Assembly (NCBI GenBank): GCA_019321725.1
Contig: CM033111.1
Span: 10,540,001-10,604,000, forward strand
Reading direction: 5' to 3'
DNA length: 64,000 nt
Source of the DNA: Paulownia fortunei
Lineage: Eukaryota; Streptophyta; Magnoliopsida; Lamiales; Paulowniaceae
In this document: piece after piece, positions 1 through 13,004 of the stretch
How positions within the stretch are numbered: position 1 is the first letter of the stretch
How the letters are laid out: each line of letters opens with the position of its first letter
Program-made: the position numbers and the translations under genes
The notes under the pieces: generated by a model
The model's database searches: none
What the model saw: the letters and a program-made list of their open reading frames with translations, nothing else
What the model was told of the DNA's origin: nothing

Positions 1-1115
1 TCAACAATGGTCCATCCTAAAGCATTCTTAGGATGCATCAAAGTTTGGAAAAAAATATTATTGGAAAAGTCTCATTCTCACCCAAATAAGCCTATTTTAA
101 ATCAAATAGCAAAGGGTTTTAAATCAATTATGGGAGCTTTAATACTTGATGAAATAGATTGTACTGTTGCTGATGAAATTTCTCAAACCTTGGCTTCCAA
201 AAATATTTTTTTGTACTTGCAAAAATTCAAAGAGAGTATTACAATGTGTCTTTCTACAAATACTTTCACTTTTAAAACAAGTTTCCAGAGGATTAAATGA
301 ATTAGTGAAAGTAATATATTCGTGAACAAGTTTCTCAACTAAATCCACTTCATGTACTTTGACATCTTCTGCAGGTTGTTAACAAATATTAAACACATTT
401 AGTTCCAAAGTCATATTTCCAAAAGATAACTTCAAAATATCATTCCGACAATTAATCAGAGCATTTGAAGTTGCAAGAAAATGATGACTTAAAATGATAG
501 AAATCTATATATGTATATGCACAATAGGCTCTGTGTCCAAAATAATGAAATCCACTAAAAAATAAAATTTATTAATTTGTACCAACACATCTTCTACTAC
601 TCCCTTTTAAACTTTAATCGAATGGTCAGCTAGTTGGAGTACAACAGTAGTTATTTTAAGTTCTTCCAAACCTAACTGTTCATAAACTGAGAAAGGTAGA
701 AAATTTACACTAGCACCAAGATCAAGCAAACAATATTCTATTCTAGTGTTTTCTATGGTACTTGAAATGGGTGGACAACTTGGATCTTTGTATTTGGGTG
801 GAGTGAATTGTTGAATGATTGAACTAACACTTTTAGTTAAAAATGCCTTCTTTTGTACATAATGATTTCTTTTGATTGTATACAATTCTTTCAAAAATTT
901 GGCATAAGATGGAACTTGCTTATTACATCCAACAATGGAATATTAATCTTAACTTGTTTAAAAACTAAAAAGATTTCAATATTTGAGTTCAACTTTTGAT
1001 TTGGTTCCAATCTTTGAGGAAAATGACCTAAATGTGAGTATTTTTCTTTTTCATCATTTTCAAACTCACTTTCTTTAAACTTTCTTTCATCGTCAAAACT
1101 ATTTTCATTCTTCAT
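1..1115 (-). pseudogene. Degenerate protease region and PR-RT linker of element F
   Basis: Fragments of the aspartic protease and the linker towards reverse transcriptase. The active-site DLGA lies in the segment ending near 607, followed by NFLPFSVYEQLGL, close to the DLGASVNLLPF of element A. The downstream piece (139-348) matches the A linker that contains VHEY. The reading frame shifts at least twice, for example near 891-894 where two fragments overlap. In the family this protease processes the Gag-Pol polyprotein; here no product is expected. Confidence 0.8.
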
Positions 1116-1486
1116 TTTTTAAGGTGGGTTGTAAACTTTCTCCTTAGAATGAATAGTTTTGTCAATAATTTTTCTATTCTGAAGAGTTGTACCGAATTAG
1201 CTTCCTTGATTGAATTTTCACCTAAAGAAGAAACATGATACTGAGTGGAAGGATTAGGTTGAGGTTGAGCAGGATATTTACCTTTTTTCATGAGTTCGCA
1301 AAGAAGTTGTCACTGCTGAAAGTGTGCTTTTGATCTCATTAATGGCTTGTGAAGTTTGGTTATTGATATTTGTTGGTCCATGCATAAATTCTTACAAAGT
1401 CTACTTAAGGGTTTTGTATGTGGAGCTGAATAAGAAGTAAAGTTTGGTGGCTTTTGTGAATGTAGTGGTTGGGCACGATTCTTATC

Positions 1487-2568
1487 TTACCAACTAAAAT
1501 TGGAATAATTTCTCCATTGTGGATTGTAAGTTTCAGAATATAGAGAGTGAAAAAGCTTTTTAAATGTATTCTTGACATTTGCTTGTGCTGGAATATTCGG
1601 GCATTCATTAATGGAGTGTTCAATAAGTTCACAAATGCTACAAACTTCTTCATCTTGCACAAATCTAATTCCTTTCCTAGCCTCAACTTTTCTTGTTAAA
1701 TTAGAAATCCTAGCATTTAGATCATCCTCTTGGCTAAGGAAATATTTTATTTTATTACTAGTAGCAAGATTAGATGTAATAGAATTTTTGGAAGAATTAA
1801 CACTATGCCATGATTGACAGTTTTCTACTAAATGGTCTAGATATTCTAGGGTTTCGTTATGTTTTTTATCAAGAAACTCACTATTATACATTGTTTCAAC
1901 AAATTAATTTATTTCAAGAGTTAAATCTTCATAAAGAAACTAATTAAGTGTCATTTCTCAAAACCATGATGTGGGCATGAATTCAACAAATCTTTAAATC
2001 TTTCCCAACATTGAAAAAAAACTTCATTAAAATTTTGAGAAAAAAATTAAATTTGTCTTTTCAAAGCTAATGTTTTATAAGTTGGAAAGAACTTTTTCAA
2101 AAATTCAGCTTGCATTTCTTGCCAAGTGCTAACTGACTTAGGTTTTAAAGAATTAAGACAAGTTTTTGCTTTATCTTTTAAAGAAAAATGAAATAATTTG
2201 AACTTAACAATCTTATTTGTACAAGTTTGATCTTCAAAAGTGGCATAAACTTCATCAAATTTTTTCAAATGCAAGTAAGGCTTTCAGAGTCTAAACCATG
2301 GAAATTAGGAAGTAAAGAGATTATACATAACTTGAATTGAAAGTTATTTGCATTGAGAGAAAAAAGAAATAAGAAGGAGAAGAATTTCAAGGAGGTTGCA
2401 AGTAATAAAGTACGGTACACATATATTGATTCTCATTTTCATTTTGACACTTTTATTTTTTATCATAGTGGAAATGTGTGGAGGTGACTCAAATAAATTT
2501 CCAAATAAAGTTTTGGAATTACTTCTAACTAAACGATGAGCATTATGACTACGATACCATGTGTACAT
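1487..2568 (-). pseudogene. Degenerate gag of element F
   Basis: The ATG at 2568 opens a frame starting MYTWYRSHN, matching the start of gag in element A (MVIWYRSHN). Downstream pieces at 2047-2274 and 1487-1891 match the Gag capsid region and its CCHC zinc knuckle (C-SI-C-ELIE-H-SINE-C), which binds RNA in the family. Frameshifts separate the three pieces. No intact Gag can be made. Confidence 0.82.
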
Positions 2569-2627
2569 ATAATCAAATAATATTTACAAAGAAAAAATAT
2601 TTACAAACCTGAATACTTACTTTGCTG

Positions 2628-2645
2628 TCTCCAACAACGGCGCCA
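2628..2645 (-). other. Primer-binding site, element F (tRNA-Asp type)
   Basis: On the minus strand it reads TGGCGCCGTTGTTGGAGA, 15 of 18 matches to the complement of the plant tRNA-Asp 3' end. It lies 6 bp inside the LTR end, the same spacing as in element A. It marks the start of minus-strand DNA synthesis. Confidence 0.85.
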
Positions 2646-2651
2646 AAAACT

Positions 2652-4258
2652 TGCTACAACTTTAAGATTGTAAATCCAAGTGCAAGTTATGTCAAGTAGT
2701 AAATTTTTCAAGAGTCCGAGGTCGATCCACAAGGAAATTATTTGAAGTTTTTGGGTTTATATTTCTTAAAAAATAGGTTGAATGTGGTTTAAAATATAAA
2801 AAAAAAATTATGCTATAACTAAGAAGTCAACATAATAAAAGTACTGAGGATTAGAGATCCGCTTTTGAGTTTTGGATAGATGAACAAATATTTATTCTTT
2901 TTACCTCTTTTAAATGCCATAATTGGAATCCATATATGATGAAGGTTCAAATGGGAAGATGTTATCAAATAACTCATGCATTAAGAAAATCATGATATTA
3001 TTGCCTTACTGTTTGCAAATTATCTCTTAACACCATTATTTGTTTATGGGATCAAGTATTCATGCACACTTTTGTATACAAAAAATCAAGGTTTCACATT
3101 AGCATTTAGTGGAGTAGAACCATACAATAAGCTAAATGAACTCAAATATTTGTTGTGCCCTTGGAGATACATAAATCAATAATTACCATAAAACAAAAAA
3201 GGTTTTAATGCCAACAGCTATTTATGGGATCAAGTATATACACCTTTGTCTATAACAAATCAAGGTTTCACATTAGCAGTCGGTGGGTAGAACCATACAA
3301 TAAGCTAAATGAACCCAAGTATTTGTTGTGCCATTGGTGATACATAAATCAATAATTGCCATTAAACAAGGAGGGTTTCATTCAAAAATTAAAATAATAA
3401 AACAACACACCTGAACATTATGCATCTTTATAACCGTTCCCCTTTCTCCATCAAGAGCTTCACCCTTTCTCCTCATCTTAAATGAAATTTAAAAAAACAT
3501 AAAGAAAGTAGAAAAGACTAAAAAGAGAAGAAAAACTAGAAAATACATTTCTATTACTACTAGAAAACTTAGCCTAAAGAAAGACAAAAATGAAACTTTC
3601 TTTATCCCTTTAAGGGTTTTTATGTGTGTTGAATTCCATCCAAGAGCTCCTATTTATAGTAGAAGAATGCCTATGTTGGCATCTCCAAATTTACTCCAAA
3701 TAATTTCAAATGTGCTCTAAAGTCACATGTCCTTTTCAGATCTAAATTTTTCACACATTTTCTCCATGCAATTAGCTGAATTCAGAAAAGTGATAAGTAG
3801 AAAAGTAGATTTTCTATTAGCTTCATTCTACAACTTGAATCACCTAATTCTAACCACTAGAGAAAAAGTTATGCTTTTGATCATGGAGTTATGCCCAAAA
3901 TACAAAAACTACACAAGTCTAAAAATATATTTATTTTGAATTTAATGCAAGTCCAACAATCATTTGCAAAGTTTAAGTGATTTTTTGCATATATTTTGAT
4001 CTACACATGATGGATTTAGGTAAAAAATGGACATTTTCTTCTAATTGTGACGCTTCTTTGATCCAATGAAATATTATTTTTCAACTTGCTCACTGTACGT
4101 ATTGTTTTCTTCGATTTTATTTTGGCTCTTTTTGATCTCTTTTTGTTTATTGATTCCCGAATACAAAATATTAATAAAAGTATAATATAAATAATAATGA
4201 AGCAAGGAAAGTATAAATAATTTGATACAAAAAAATATATCAAAATATGCGCTTATCA
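2652..4258 (-). repeat. 5' LTR of element F
   Basis: A 1,607-bp LTR on the minus strand that begins TGATAAG at 4258 and ends GTAGCA at 2652. It is recognisably homologous to the LTRs of element A along its length, including the regions around the primer-site end (the 'gtcgatccacaagg' segment) and the U3 TATA box, but is more diverged, so it belongs to another subfamily or is older. The partner LTR is outside the window, so no TSD can be tested. Confidence 0.88.
3651..3658 (-). promoter_or_regulatory. TATA box in LTR of element F
   Basis: The minus strand reads ACTATAAATA about 600 bp from the LTR start, at the position equivalent to the TATAAATA of element A's LTRs. It is probably the core promoter of the element's RNA. 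Assignment is by motif and position only. Confidence 0.6.
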
Positions 4259-4261
4259 GTA

Positions 4262-5232
4262 TCATGCATATTTAAAGCCTAACAAATCAGAAATCAATAT
4301 ATACACATATTCCATCCTTAGTGGTTTCTACTAAGTGTTTGTAATAAAAAATCCTTCTTTTGTGCATAATAACACAACTAATAACACTCTAACATAATTA
4401 TATATAAGAATAGAAGCTTTAGAAAATATAAAACCCTAAAATAATAATAAAATTAATGCCAAAACTATGAGTGAACCGTATAAATGCACAAATTGTGCTT
4501 TAACTTGTCAGTTACTACTTCACTTTGCCTCCTTTACCTTCTATTTAAATTGAGATCACTTAAGAACAACTTGGAGAGATTAAGGTAGGTGTTTGAAAGG
4601 TGAAATAACTTAGAAATGGTTATGAGTCGTGGGTTAGTGCTTAAGAGTGAATAAAGGCTTGAGGTGCTTAAGCTTAGGTGGCTACTTATGGTCAGATTTT
4701 TTACTCACCTTGCAAGCCTAAATCAAATGTTTTAAGATGTAAATTTATCTACTTACAACCTATTTTAATTACCACTTGATTCTATAAATGCTCCAACCTT
4801 AATTCCTAACCATTTATTTATTTTTTAACCCGATTAACCCCTGATTCTTGCACAATTGATAAGATTGTCCTTTGATAGTATTAGACACTTATGACCTTAT
4901 AATATTACATTTCAATCATAGTGTGTAGTGTCCCAACTATGCAATTTACCAATATATATATATATTTGAAATAGTTGACCGAACCGAATCAAATCATATA
5001 GGTTTACTAAGCTTACTAGTAGCACATTCAATACCTTCAAAACTATTGTATATAAACCATTGATATCCAACATAGTAATCCACCTATACTTTGCTGTTAT
5101 CTCAATGTAAAATTGGTTACTTAAGTTATGGATATCGAAACTTTACACCATTTGGAACTTTTAGATTTAAACAATCAAGAATGCCACTGTAAGATGAAAT
5201 AAATCATATTATGTTAATATCAATGCACTTTT
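4262..5232. repeat. Unidentified direct repeat, copy 1
   Basis: About 1 kb with no supported ORF that is repeated at 5831-6960 in the same orientation. Shared landmarks include 'tccttagtggttyctaytaag', 'gcataataacacaactaat', 'gagtcgtgggttagt' and 'aatcatattatgttaatat'. It directly follows the LTR of element F. It may be part of an LTR or of an unclassified repeat; orientation is unknown. Confidence 0.65.
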
Positions 5233-5830
5233 TGAATACATAGATGTTGCAATCTTATGGTATGTGTAAATGTCACATATAGTGCCAAATAAATAATTCA
5301 TTTAGCTTCAATAATGCATAATAACTTTCCTATATTGTATTGAAGCATGAATTAAACAACAAAATCAGTTATGCCTATAGGGTGAGTCAACACCAATGAT
5401 AAAATTAATTCTCTTTAAGTAACTAGAACCAATGCTAAAATTAATTCTTTTTAAGTAACTAGATTTTTTTTTTCCAAAGTTGTCTCACCATTCAAATTTC
5501 ATATACTTATATGTAAGACAAATCAAAGGTCAGCAATCAAGGAGAAATTTTGAATGACATTCAATAATATCCATCTAACCCCAAAAAGACTTCTTATCTC
5601 TCATATTTGTTTGTTTTGTTCGTTTCAATATAGTCTCCAAATTTTAATGATTTACAAGGTCACTTTTGAAAATCACATGCCCTAAAAAGAAATATCATAT
5701 TATATAACCAAAAGATCACATTCACTAAATTTAATATCATAATATCTCTTTTAGCCTATTCTAATTTTCATTCACAACTTAGACTCATATATAAACACAT
5801 TCATGGTGATGAATATAGATTTTAACCAAG
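5233..5830. other. Spacer between the two repeat copies
   Basis: About 600 bp of AT-rich sequence with no convincing ORF, RNA gene or terminal repeats. Its only structure is a short near-duplication of 'ccaatgmtaaaattaattc' around 5393-5450. Confidence 0.4.
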
Positions 5831-6960
5831 GTATCATGTATATTTGAAGCCTAAGAAATAAAAAATCAACATTATATTCTATCCTTAGTGGTTCCTAGTA
5901 AGTGTTTGCAATCAAAAATGCTTCTTTTGTGCATAATAACACAACTAATAGCACTCTAACATAATTATAAACAAGAATAGAAGGTTTAGAAATCATAAAA
6001 CCCTCAAATAATATTAAAATTAATGCCAAAACCATGAGTAACCCTCATCTATGCATTAATTCGGCTTTAACTTGTGGGTTACTACTTTACTTTATCTTCT
6101 TTGCCTTCTCTCTGAATTTAGATCACCTTGGAACAAATTGGAGAGCTTGAGGTAGGGGTTTGGAAGGTGAAATGACTCAGAAATGGTTATGAGTCGTGGG
6201 TTAGTACTTAAGAGTGAAGAAAGGCTTGAGGTAGTAGTTTGAGGTGCTTAAGCTTAGGTGACTAGAGCTTGAGGTGGCTACTTATGGTAAAATCAGTTTT
6301 TTCACCCACCTTGCAAGCCTAAATCACATGTTTTGAGATGTACATTTATCTACTTACAACCTATTTTAATCACCACATTTTTCTATAAATACTTCCAACC
6401 CTAATTCCTAACACTTCGCTCGATTTTTAACTCGGTTAACCCCCAATTCTTGCACGATTGATATGATTGTCCTTTGATTATATTAGACACTTTTGAACCT
6501 TGTAATATTACATTCAGTCATAGTATATTATGTCTAGTGTCCCAAGTATGCAAGTTATCAATGCATATATACATTTTTGAAACACTTGATAGAACCTAAT
6601 CAAATCATATAGGCTCACTAAGCTTACTAGTAGCACCTTCAATACCTCCAAAACTATAGTATATAACACATGGATATCAATCATAGTGATCCACTTAAGT
6701 TTTGCTCTTATCTCAATGCAAAATTAGTTACTTAAGTTACGAATATTGAAACTTTACAATATATGAAAATTTTAGAATTTTAAGAATCAACAATGCCACT
6801 AAAAGAAAAAATGGATCATACAAAAATTTAAAATATATAAAATGCCAATATATCGAAACTTTACAATATACGAAAATTTTAGAATTTTAACAATCAAGAA
6901 TGCCACTATAAGAAGAAATAAATCATATTATGTTAATATCAATGCAATGAGTATATAAAT
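5831..6960. repeat. Unidentified direct repeat, copy 2
   Basis: Second copy of the 4262-5232 repeat. It is longer because a short block ('gaaactttacaatat' plus following sequence) is itself duplicated around 6738-6790 and 6846-6892. No coding region was found. The right boundary is approximate, where element B sequence begins. Confidence 0.62.
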
Positions 6961-7712
6961 ATCATATAATGCATGAATCATATTGACCAAGTGAGTAGTG
7001 TGAGGCTTGGGTATTATAAGGGTCAAGGACATCGGTCATCATTTTACTTCATTATTATTTTTACAAATTTGTGGTTAGGATGAATGTTTAGTTGTGTGAC
7101 AATAGGACTTCCGCTTGTACTTGATATTCTCTTTCAAGACATATCAATTCTACCATTAAGAGGTAACCGACTATATGCCTATAATGGGTTCAATCAATTA
7201 ACAATGCATTATGCTCTATGAACTCCACTAGCTTTCGACTTTACGTATATGACTATTGCATGTACTAAATCCTATATGTTTCTAGCGACTTAGTCTATGG
7301 AATGCATTATACGATCACTTATTGCAACACTACCTTTCAGTCTTAATCACAACAACAAAGATCATTTCAAACTTGGCCAAACTTAAAAAAACATTAGACA
7401 CATAATTCATGCTCAACATAATTTCAACTATATCTAATCCATAAACAAGATATTAACTCATAAATCCATGCAATGGCTTTCCAAGCCTTGACTAAAATTA
7501 ATTTAGCTCATATTAAAATAAAGAAAATACCACTTGCTCATCAATATCATGGGTTCAAAATATTTCTCAAAGTTCAACAAATTCAAGAAGAATTCAAAAA
7601 AGAAAATTCCAATCCAATAAAGATAAATGCACAAATCCATTAATTATGTGATAAAACATCCTAATTTGTACTATTGGGAGTACCGAAAATATGTTAACTT
7701 ATAAGCTTATCA
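6961..7712 (-). repeat. 3' LTR of element B (left limit uncertain)
   Basis: On the minus strand the LTR begins TGATAAGCTT at 7712, directly after the polypurine tract. The segment near 7555-7640 matches 12330-12380 in the other LTR ('tttctcaaagtt' followed by 'attcaagaagaattcaaa'). Segments near 7080-7200 resemble the LTR of element C near 13290-13400. The far end was set by the end of the preceding direct repeat and is not certain. Confidence 0.6.
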
Positions 7713-9499
7713 ACTACCCCTAAACTTATCTTTTGCTTGTCCTCGAGCAAAGTTATGAATCAAACTATACACAAGATCATAACTTGATCATGAATAATTC
7801 AAATTAATTTTCTAAAACATGCCTCAACAAATTGACAGTTGCACAAAAATCTAGAGATCAGTCAATGGCTAATTAGGTAACACTATAAAACTTATACCAA
7901 ATTTACCTTGTCACCAAATCTAAAAGTGTGTCTTCTGCTAATAATTAATTTCAAGCTTTATGTGTGCTTTTTAGTTCAAATTATGCAAACCGATGACTCT
8001 CTTGATCTTATCAAAGATGTTTTGGGTATTCCCTAGACTTACTTTCATACATCTTCTCCATTAATGTAGACACTCACAAACTTAGATCAATAGAACTTCA
8101 ATAAGCTTGTAATGTAAGGCCTAGGTTATAACTACAAATAAAGGGGAAGGATGAAGCAAAACAAGAGAGCATAATGTGTTGTGCGTTAAAATTGCATTCT
8201 CCTTCTTGCTTTTCTCTTCTTTACTTCTTTTCATTTTTCTTTTCTTTCTTTTTCAACTTTTTTTTTCATGAATCCTATAACTTCATTTTATATTCTTTTG
8301 CTTTCACAACACCCAAACTTATTTCTTTTTATCTCCATGGGTTGTGATGATTTCTTTTTACATCTTTCATGCTCATACACCCAATTTCATTTTTTCCCAT
8401 CCAAAATATCTCAACATGATCCCCATATAAAATCGTGCACAAGATGTCACATATTAGGCTCTCTTAGGGATAATAAATAGTTTTTCGAGCTACATAAGAT
8501 AGGTATAATGAACTACAAGAAACAAAGTTGAATGGTGCTTATATGCATTGCATATGCCATTCTTTGTAAAAGGCCCAATGAGGTAGCTAGTGATAATAAT
8601 ATTGTCATGGTAAACTTGAAAAGTATGATCGAGTCAAAAAATGGCCTAAATTATTTCCAAGTCTGCTAGTTATATAGAATTTCACCTGAAAGGATAATCA
8701 TACAAGTTCTAGAATACCTTATGTTAACCAAAATAACTCATTAGATCCAAAATCCTACACCAAGCAACACACAATTCACAAGATCTTGAGAAAATGTGCT
8801 CAATAAATATTTCATCATTCATGATAAAGATTAACTCCACAAAAATTACCATCTTATAAGACTAGCAATCCTTCTCACTAGACTATATACAACATCAACT
8901 AAGATTCATCATTAGCTATCGATCATCAAAATAAATTATCCAATCTCAATTATGAACCTAATCAAGTTTGACAATAAAAACTTGCTTACTCTCGGACTTT
9001 CATCACACAATTCATATAAAATCACAAATAATTTTCACCAACAAAAATTGAAAAAATTAGCTCAAATTTCCCACCCCAAACTTAAATATAACATTGTCCT
9101 CAATGTTGAAGCATTAAAGAACATAAGGGGGAAAGAAAAACTCTCTCTTTAGGTGGATATGCATCAAAGAGCATGAATCCCTTAGAGTCCATGTAAACCC
9201 ATATACCACCAAGAAAATGGAAACCTACAACCATAAGGAGGAGACCAAAAGAGAACAGGCGAAAGAAAAATAAAAATAAAGGATAAACAAACAAATAAAA
9301 TCAAGAGATAGAGAGTAGTTTTAAGTTATAGTTATTAGCTTGATTTTATTACATCTGCTTCGGAAGAGCAAGGTGGAATTTTGATATTTTACGCTCATTA
9401 CATTTTTCCATGAAGTTGCTTCAATCGGTGTTGATCACCCCATATCAAGGAATTTGATTGACTTTAATATTTTTCGTGCCCTACCTAAAATTCTTGATT
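7713..9499 (-). other. 3' noncoding zone of element B with PPT and conserved dyad
   Basis: About 1.8 kb between protease and 3' LTR with no supported gene. On the minus strand it holds the probable polypurine tract AGGGGTAGT next to the LTR. Next comes CTCGAGGACAAGCAA (7731-7750 region), a block shared with element A. At 9091-9106 lies the dyad ACATTG-AGGA-CAATGT with a nearby G-rich tract (9071-9083). A pyrimidine-rich stretch on the plus strand (about 8200-8270) is purine-rich in the element's sense. Confidence 0.65.
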
Positions 9500-11824
9500 T
9501 TACTTGAAAATGCTTATTGAAAGGCAAATTAACACAAGACTTACAATGACTGCCATCAGGCTCTCATCCATTATTTCTCCTCCTTTTGAATTCACCATGT
9601 ATACTTCCATTTCATCCTTAGACCTATTTTTCTGCTCATGCTCATAATCAAAGGGATCAAACACATCTATTTGATAGCACCTAGGATTTTCTACCAGATG
9701 CTTCATTCTCTTAAAGATATTGAAATTAACATGATCACCTTCTTTCCCATTTTCTTTTAATTTCACGATGCATTCCTCTAATGTTTCCTTAATCATGTTT
9801 CATTGCAAAAGATTAATGGCCAACAGGTTAAGTACATCAGTTCTACAACACTTATTCTCATCTGTTATATACTTAATAGCCTTAAAGATATTGAAGGTTA
9901 CCTATTCATCCTCTACTCTAAGTATTAAATTTCTTAATTGTACATTAATCAAAGCTCTACTCGTAGCTAGGAAAGGTCTATCCACATCTTTCTTAATATC
10001 TAAAATAAGAAAATTAATCAGGAAATTAAACTTGTCTACCCTTCACTAGCACGTCCTTAATAACACCTTATGGATACTTGATAGACCGGTTAATTAGTTG
10101 CAATGATACCTGTGGTTGGCTTTGGTTCCACATGTCTAAGCTTTCTATAAACCCAAAGAGGTATAAGATTAATGCTTGCTCCCAAATCACATAAGACTTT
10201 AGAGAAAAAAAGTGGACCAACGGTACAAGGTATAGAGAAACTCCCTAGGTTCTTAAGATTTGGTAGAAGCTTGTTTTGGACAACGACCAAACATTTTACC
10301 ATCTCATACTCCTCTAATTTCCTTGTGTTAGACAAAAATTACTTCAAAAATTTAACATATCTTAACATGTGGAATAAAGCATTAGCAAGCGGAATATTAA
10401 TGTGCAACTTCATAAAAACTTCAAGAAACTTAGCAAATTGCATATCCCAGTGAGCTTTCTTAAAAGCTAAAGGAAAAGGGGGAGGAATGCTTATCAGCTT
10501 AGGTGGAACAATTAGGTTGGAAGAGGCACTAGGTTCGGATGTTTATTTATCATTCATCACTTGATTTTCTACCTCTTGAACTTGGGTGTCCACTTTATTG
10601 CCATTTCTCATTGTAATTGCATTTGCATGCTCTTTTGGATTCATCTCGGTATTACTTGAAAGTGTACCTTGGGCTCTCCCAGATATCATACTTGCTAATT
10701 GCTCCACTTGAGTTTCCAAGTTTTGGATCAATGCCTCTTGGTTTTGAAATATTATCTCAGTAGTTGATATGAACTTGGTCATGACATCCTCCAAACTTGC
10801 CTTTTTCTCTTGAGGTGTGGATTTAGGTGGTGGTGGCCTTACCATATTTTGAGTTCCTTGGTTTTCCCATGAGAAGTTGGGGTGATTCCTCCATTCAAAT
10901 TGAATGTGTCGGAGTATGGATTGTTTTGTGGTCTATTAAAATTCCCAACAAAGTTTACTTGCTTGGAAGATGGAGAGAAAGGAATTCCAACTTGGCAATT
11001 GGTGCTATAATGGGCTCCTCGACATAGCCACAAGCAACAATTTGTACCTTCATTGCCAAGGCACTCATGTTGTCTATCTTCTTGTTGAGTACCTCAATTT
11101 TAGCTGAGTGGATTGTAAAAGCGTCAATTGTGTGCACTTCTCTGGGTTTATTTTCCATACTCCTATCTATTTTCCATTGATAACTATTTAATGTTATTTC
11201 TTCTAATGAATTATTGGCTTCTTCCAGAGTCTTTCTCATAATGGTACCTCATGCATCTGTATCTATCATTGATCGATTGGCGGGGGATAGTGTATTGTAA
11301 AATGTTTGGACTTCTAACCATATGGGTAATGTATGGTGGGGGCATCTCTTCAACAAATCCTTAAACTGCTCCTATGCCTTGTATAGGGTATTCAAAATAA
11401 ATTGCACAAAGGTTGATATGCGCATTTTTGCAGTTTTGGAGGGTGGAAAGTATTTGGCTAGAAAACATTTTGCCATTGCTTCCCAAGTAAAAAAAAAACC
11501 AGCTGGCAAATAGTTAAGCCAATATTTAGCCTTATCTCGTAGAAAAAATAAAAAAGAGTCTTAAATGGATGCCATCATCTATTACGCTATTATGGTTAAA
11601 GGTGTCGCAAGTTTCAAGAAAATTTACAATGTGGGGTTGGGGTCTTCACTCGGAAGGCCACCGAATTATACTGAGGTTTGAATCATTAGTATAATTTCAT
11701 GTTTGATCTTGAATATGCTAGCTTAGATAGTCGGTCTCCTTATGCTTAACATGGTGCCATCAATGAATTATTTGGCATAATCTAATAGAGATCTATGGTT
11801 AGCATCCTGCTTATTGTTAGCCAT
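9500..11824 (-). pseudogene. Degenerate gag-protease of element B
   Basis: The gag start codon is probably at 11824 (MANN...). Broken pieces follow: 10955-11239, a zinc knuckle reading LCRGAHYSTNC at about 11000-11033, a coiled-coil-like Gln-rich piece at 10543-10845, and protease at 10090-10335. The protease carries the active-site block DLGASINLIPL. The last piece (9500-9796) matches the post-protease linker of element C. Several frameshifts and stops exclude a functional polyprotein. RT motifs are absent. Confidence 0.78.
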
Positions 11825-12054
11825 TTTCTCTTTTGCTCTTTTTAGTAGATGGTGAAGATTTTTTTTAATCTATGGGACGTATGGCCCAAGATCTTGAGTA
11901 GTCGATTGGGTCATGCACCAATGAACTCCTACAATACTAGTATAAGAACTCATAAGTAAATTGAACAAAGTTGAAAGAGAAAAAATAAAAATAAACTAAG
12001 TAAAAGGGTTAAACTATAGCTAGATAAATCAACCTCAATATTGCAAAGACACAC

Positions 12055-12072
12055 TCCCCAACAACGATACCA
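12055..12072 (-). other. Degenerate primer-binding site, element B
   Basis: The minus strand reads TGGTATCGTTGTTGGGGA, which keeps most of the tRNA-Asp complement seen in element A but has lost the central GCGCC. It lies 6 bp from the LTR end (CACCA), as in A. Confidence 0.65.
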
Positions 12073-12078
12073 AAAACT

Positions 12079-13004
12079 TGGTGTGCATATATACAACACG
12101 AACTACACTGGTTACAAGTAACAGAGTGTATGAGAATATAGGTTGTCGTGTCCCTAAAAAGTGTGTATGCAAGTACCGAATATAGATCACCTATATGTAT
12201 TTGACATAACAAAGTTTGATGTTTGACTAAATCTTAAAAGAAATAAATTAACAAAGCAAATATAAGAGCCAAGGAATGCACGAATCAAATTCAAAAGAAA
12301 AATGGTAGGACATGATATTTCTCAAAGTTAAAAAAATTCAAGAAGAATTCAAAGGAGAAAATTACAACTCAATAAAGGACTCTTCAATTGATTCTTCAAT
12401 CCCAAAGCTAGTTTTCTCCTCTCTTGGCTTTAATTCCACTTTCTTGTGCTTTAAAGATGATGGGTTATGATGAATTATACGTGGATAATGAGTGGTGTGT
12501 GGATTGAATGAGAGTTAAGAGAATTTATGCTTAAAAAATGTGTATAGTGTGTGTGATGGTTCAAGAATATGATAGATATGAGAGTGTGTAGTGTATATAG
12601 ATTACGTGTCACATGGAGTGTGATGTAATAAGTGTATCTAGAGTGTACATAATAAAAAAATAATAATTTATGATTGATTGCCACTTGTTGCACAAAAATA
12701 ACATCAGCATATTTCTATTACGTAACATAGCACCACAATGCGATAAATTAGAGGTGCTAGGGCCAACCACACTAGAACCTACTGCATAATTTTTATAAGC
12801 AGCGTCGCAATACATAACTCAGGGGCCGTAGTGCAAGAATCCTTCTTTGGTTGGCGCCGTTATGCGAAGCTGCTAGAGCTCACTGTTTGATTCAACACCA
12901 AATATATTGGAACCTGCTGCCTAATTATTGCAGGTGATGCCACGACAAAAGATTCAGGGGCCATGGCATTAGAATGCTTCTTAGGGTGGTGCCGTGTCGA
13001 GAGG
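12079..13004 (-). repeat. 5' LTR remnant of element B
   Basis: LTR sequence starting next to the primer site and running right to the end of element C. It includes a block matching the 3' LTR of B (about 12330-12380). No TGATAAG start is visible before 13005, so the 5' portion of the LTR seems lost or rearranged. From about 12769 two diverged tandem units of about 140 bp can be aligned ('caggggccrtrg' and flanks). Confidence 0.55.

Larger units (their letters stand above)
1..4258 (-). mobile_element. Athila-type Ty3/gypsy element F, 5' part only
   Basis: Minus-strand LTR retrotransposon whose 5' LTR, primer-binding site, gag and protease lie in the window; the rest lies beyond position 1. 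It is colinear with element A: position 1 corresponds to about 29310 in A, and both LTR starts read TGATAAG. The primer site fits tRNA-Asp with three mismatches. All coding frames are broken, so this copy is defective. Whether it also carries the extra genes found in A cannot be seen. The Athila assignment rests on similarity to A's pol and on the tRNA-Asp primer. Confidence 0.88.
6961..13004 (-). mobile_element. Element B: gag-protease-only Athila-like retrotransposon
   Basis: Minus-strand element with a 3' LTR at the left (ending at 7712), polypurine tract, a long 3' noncoding zone, a broken gag-PR region, a degenerate tRNA-Asp primer site and a 5' LTR at the right. No reverse transcriptase, RNase H or integrase sequence lies between PR and the 3' LTR, so it is non-autonomous. 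This resembles the TR-GAG class described in plants, with protease retained. The outer limits (6961 and 13004) are uncertain and no TSD was found. Confidence 0.72.
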
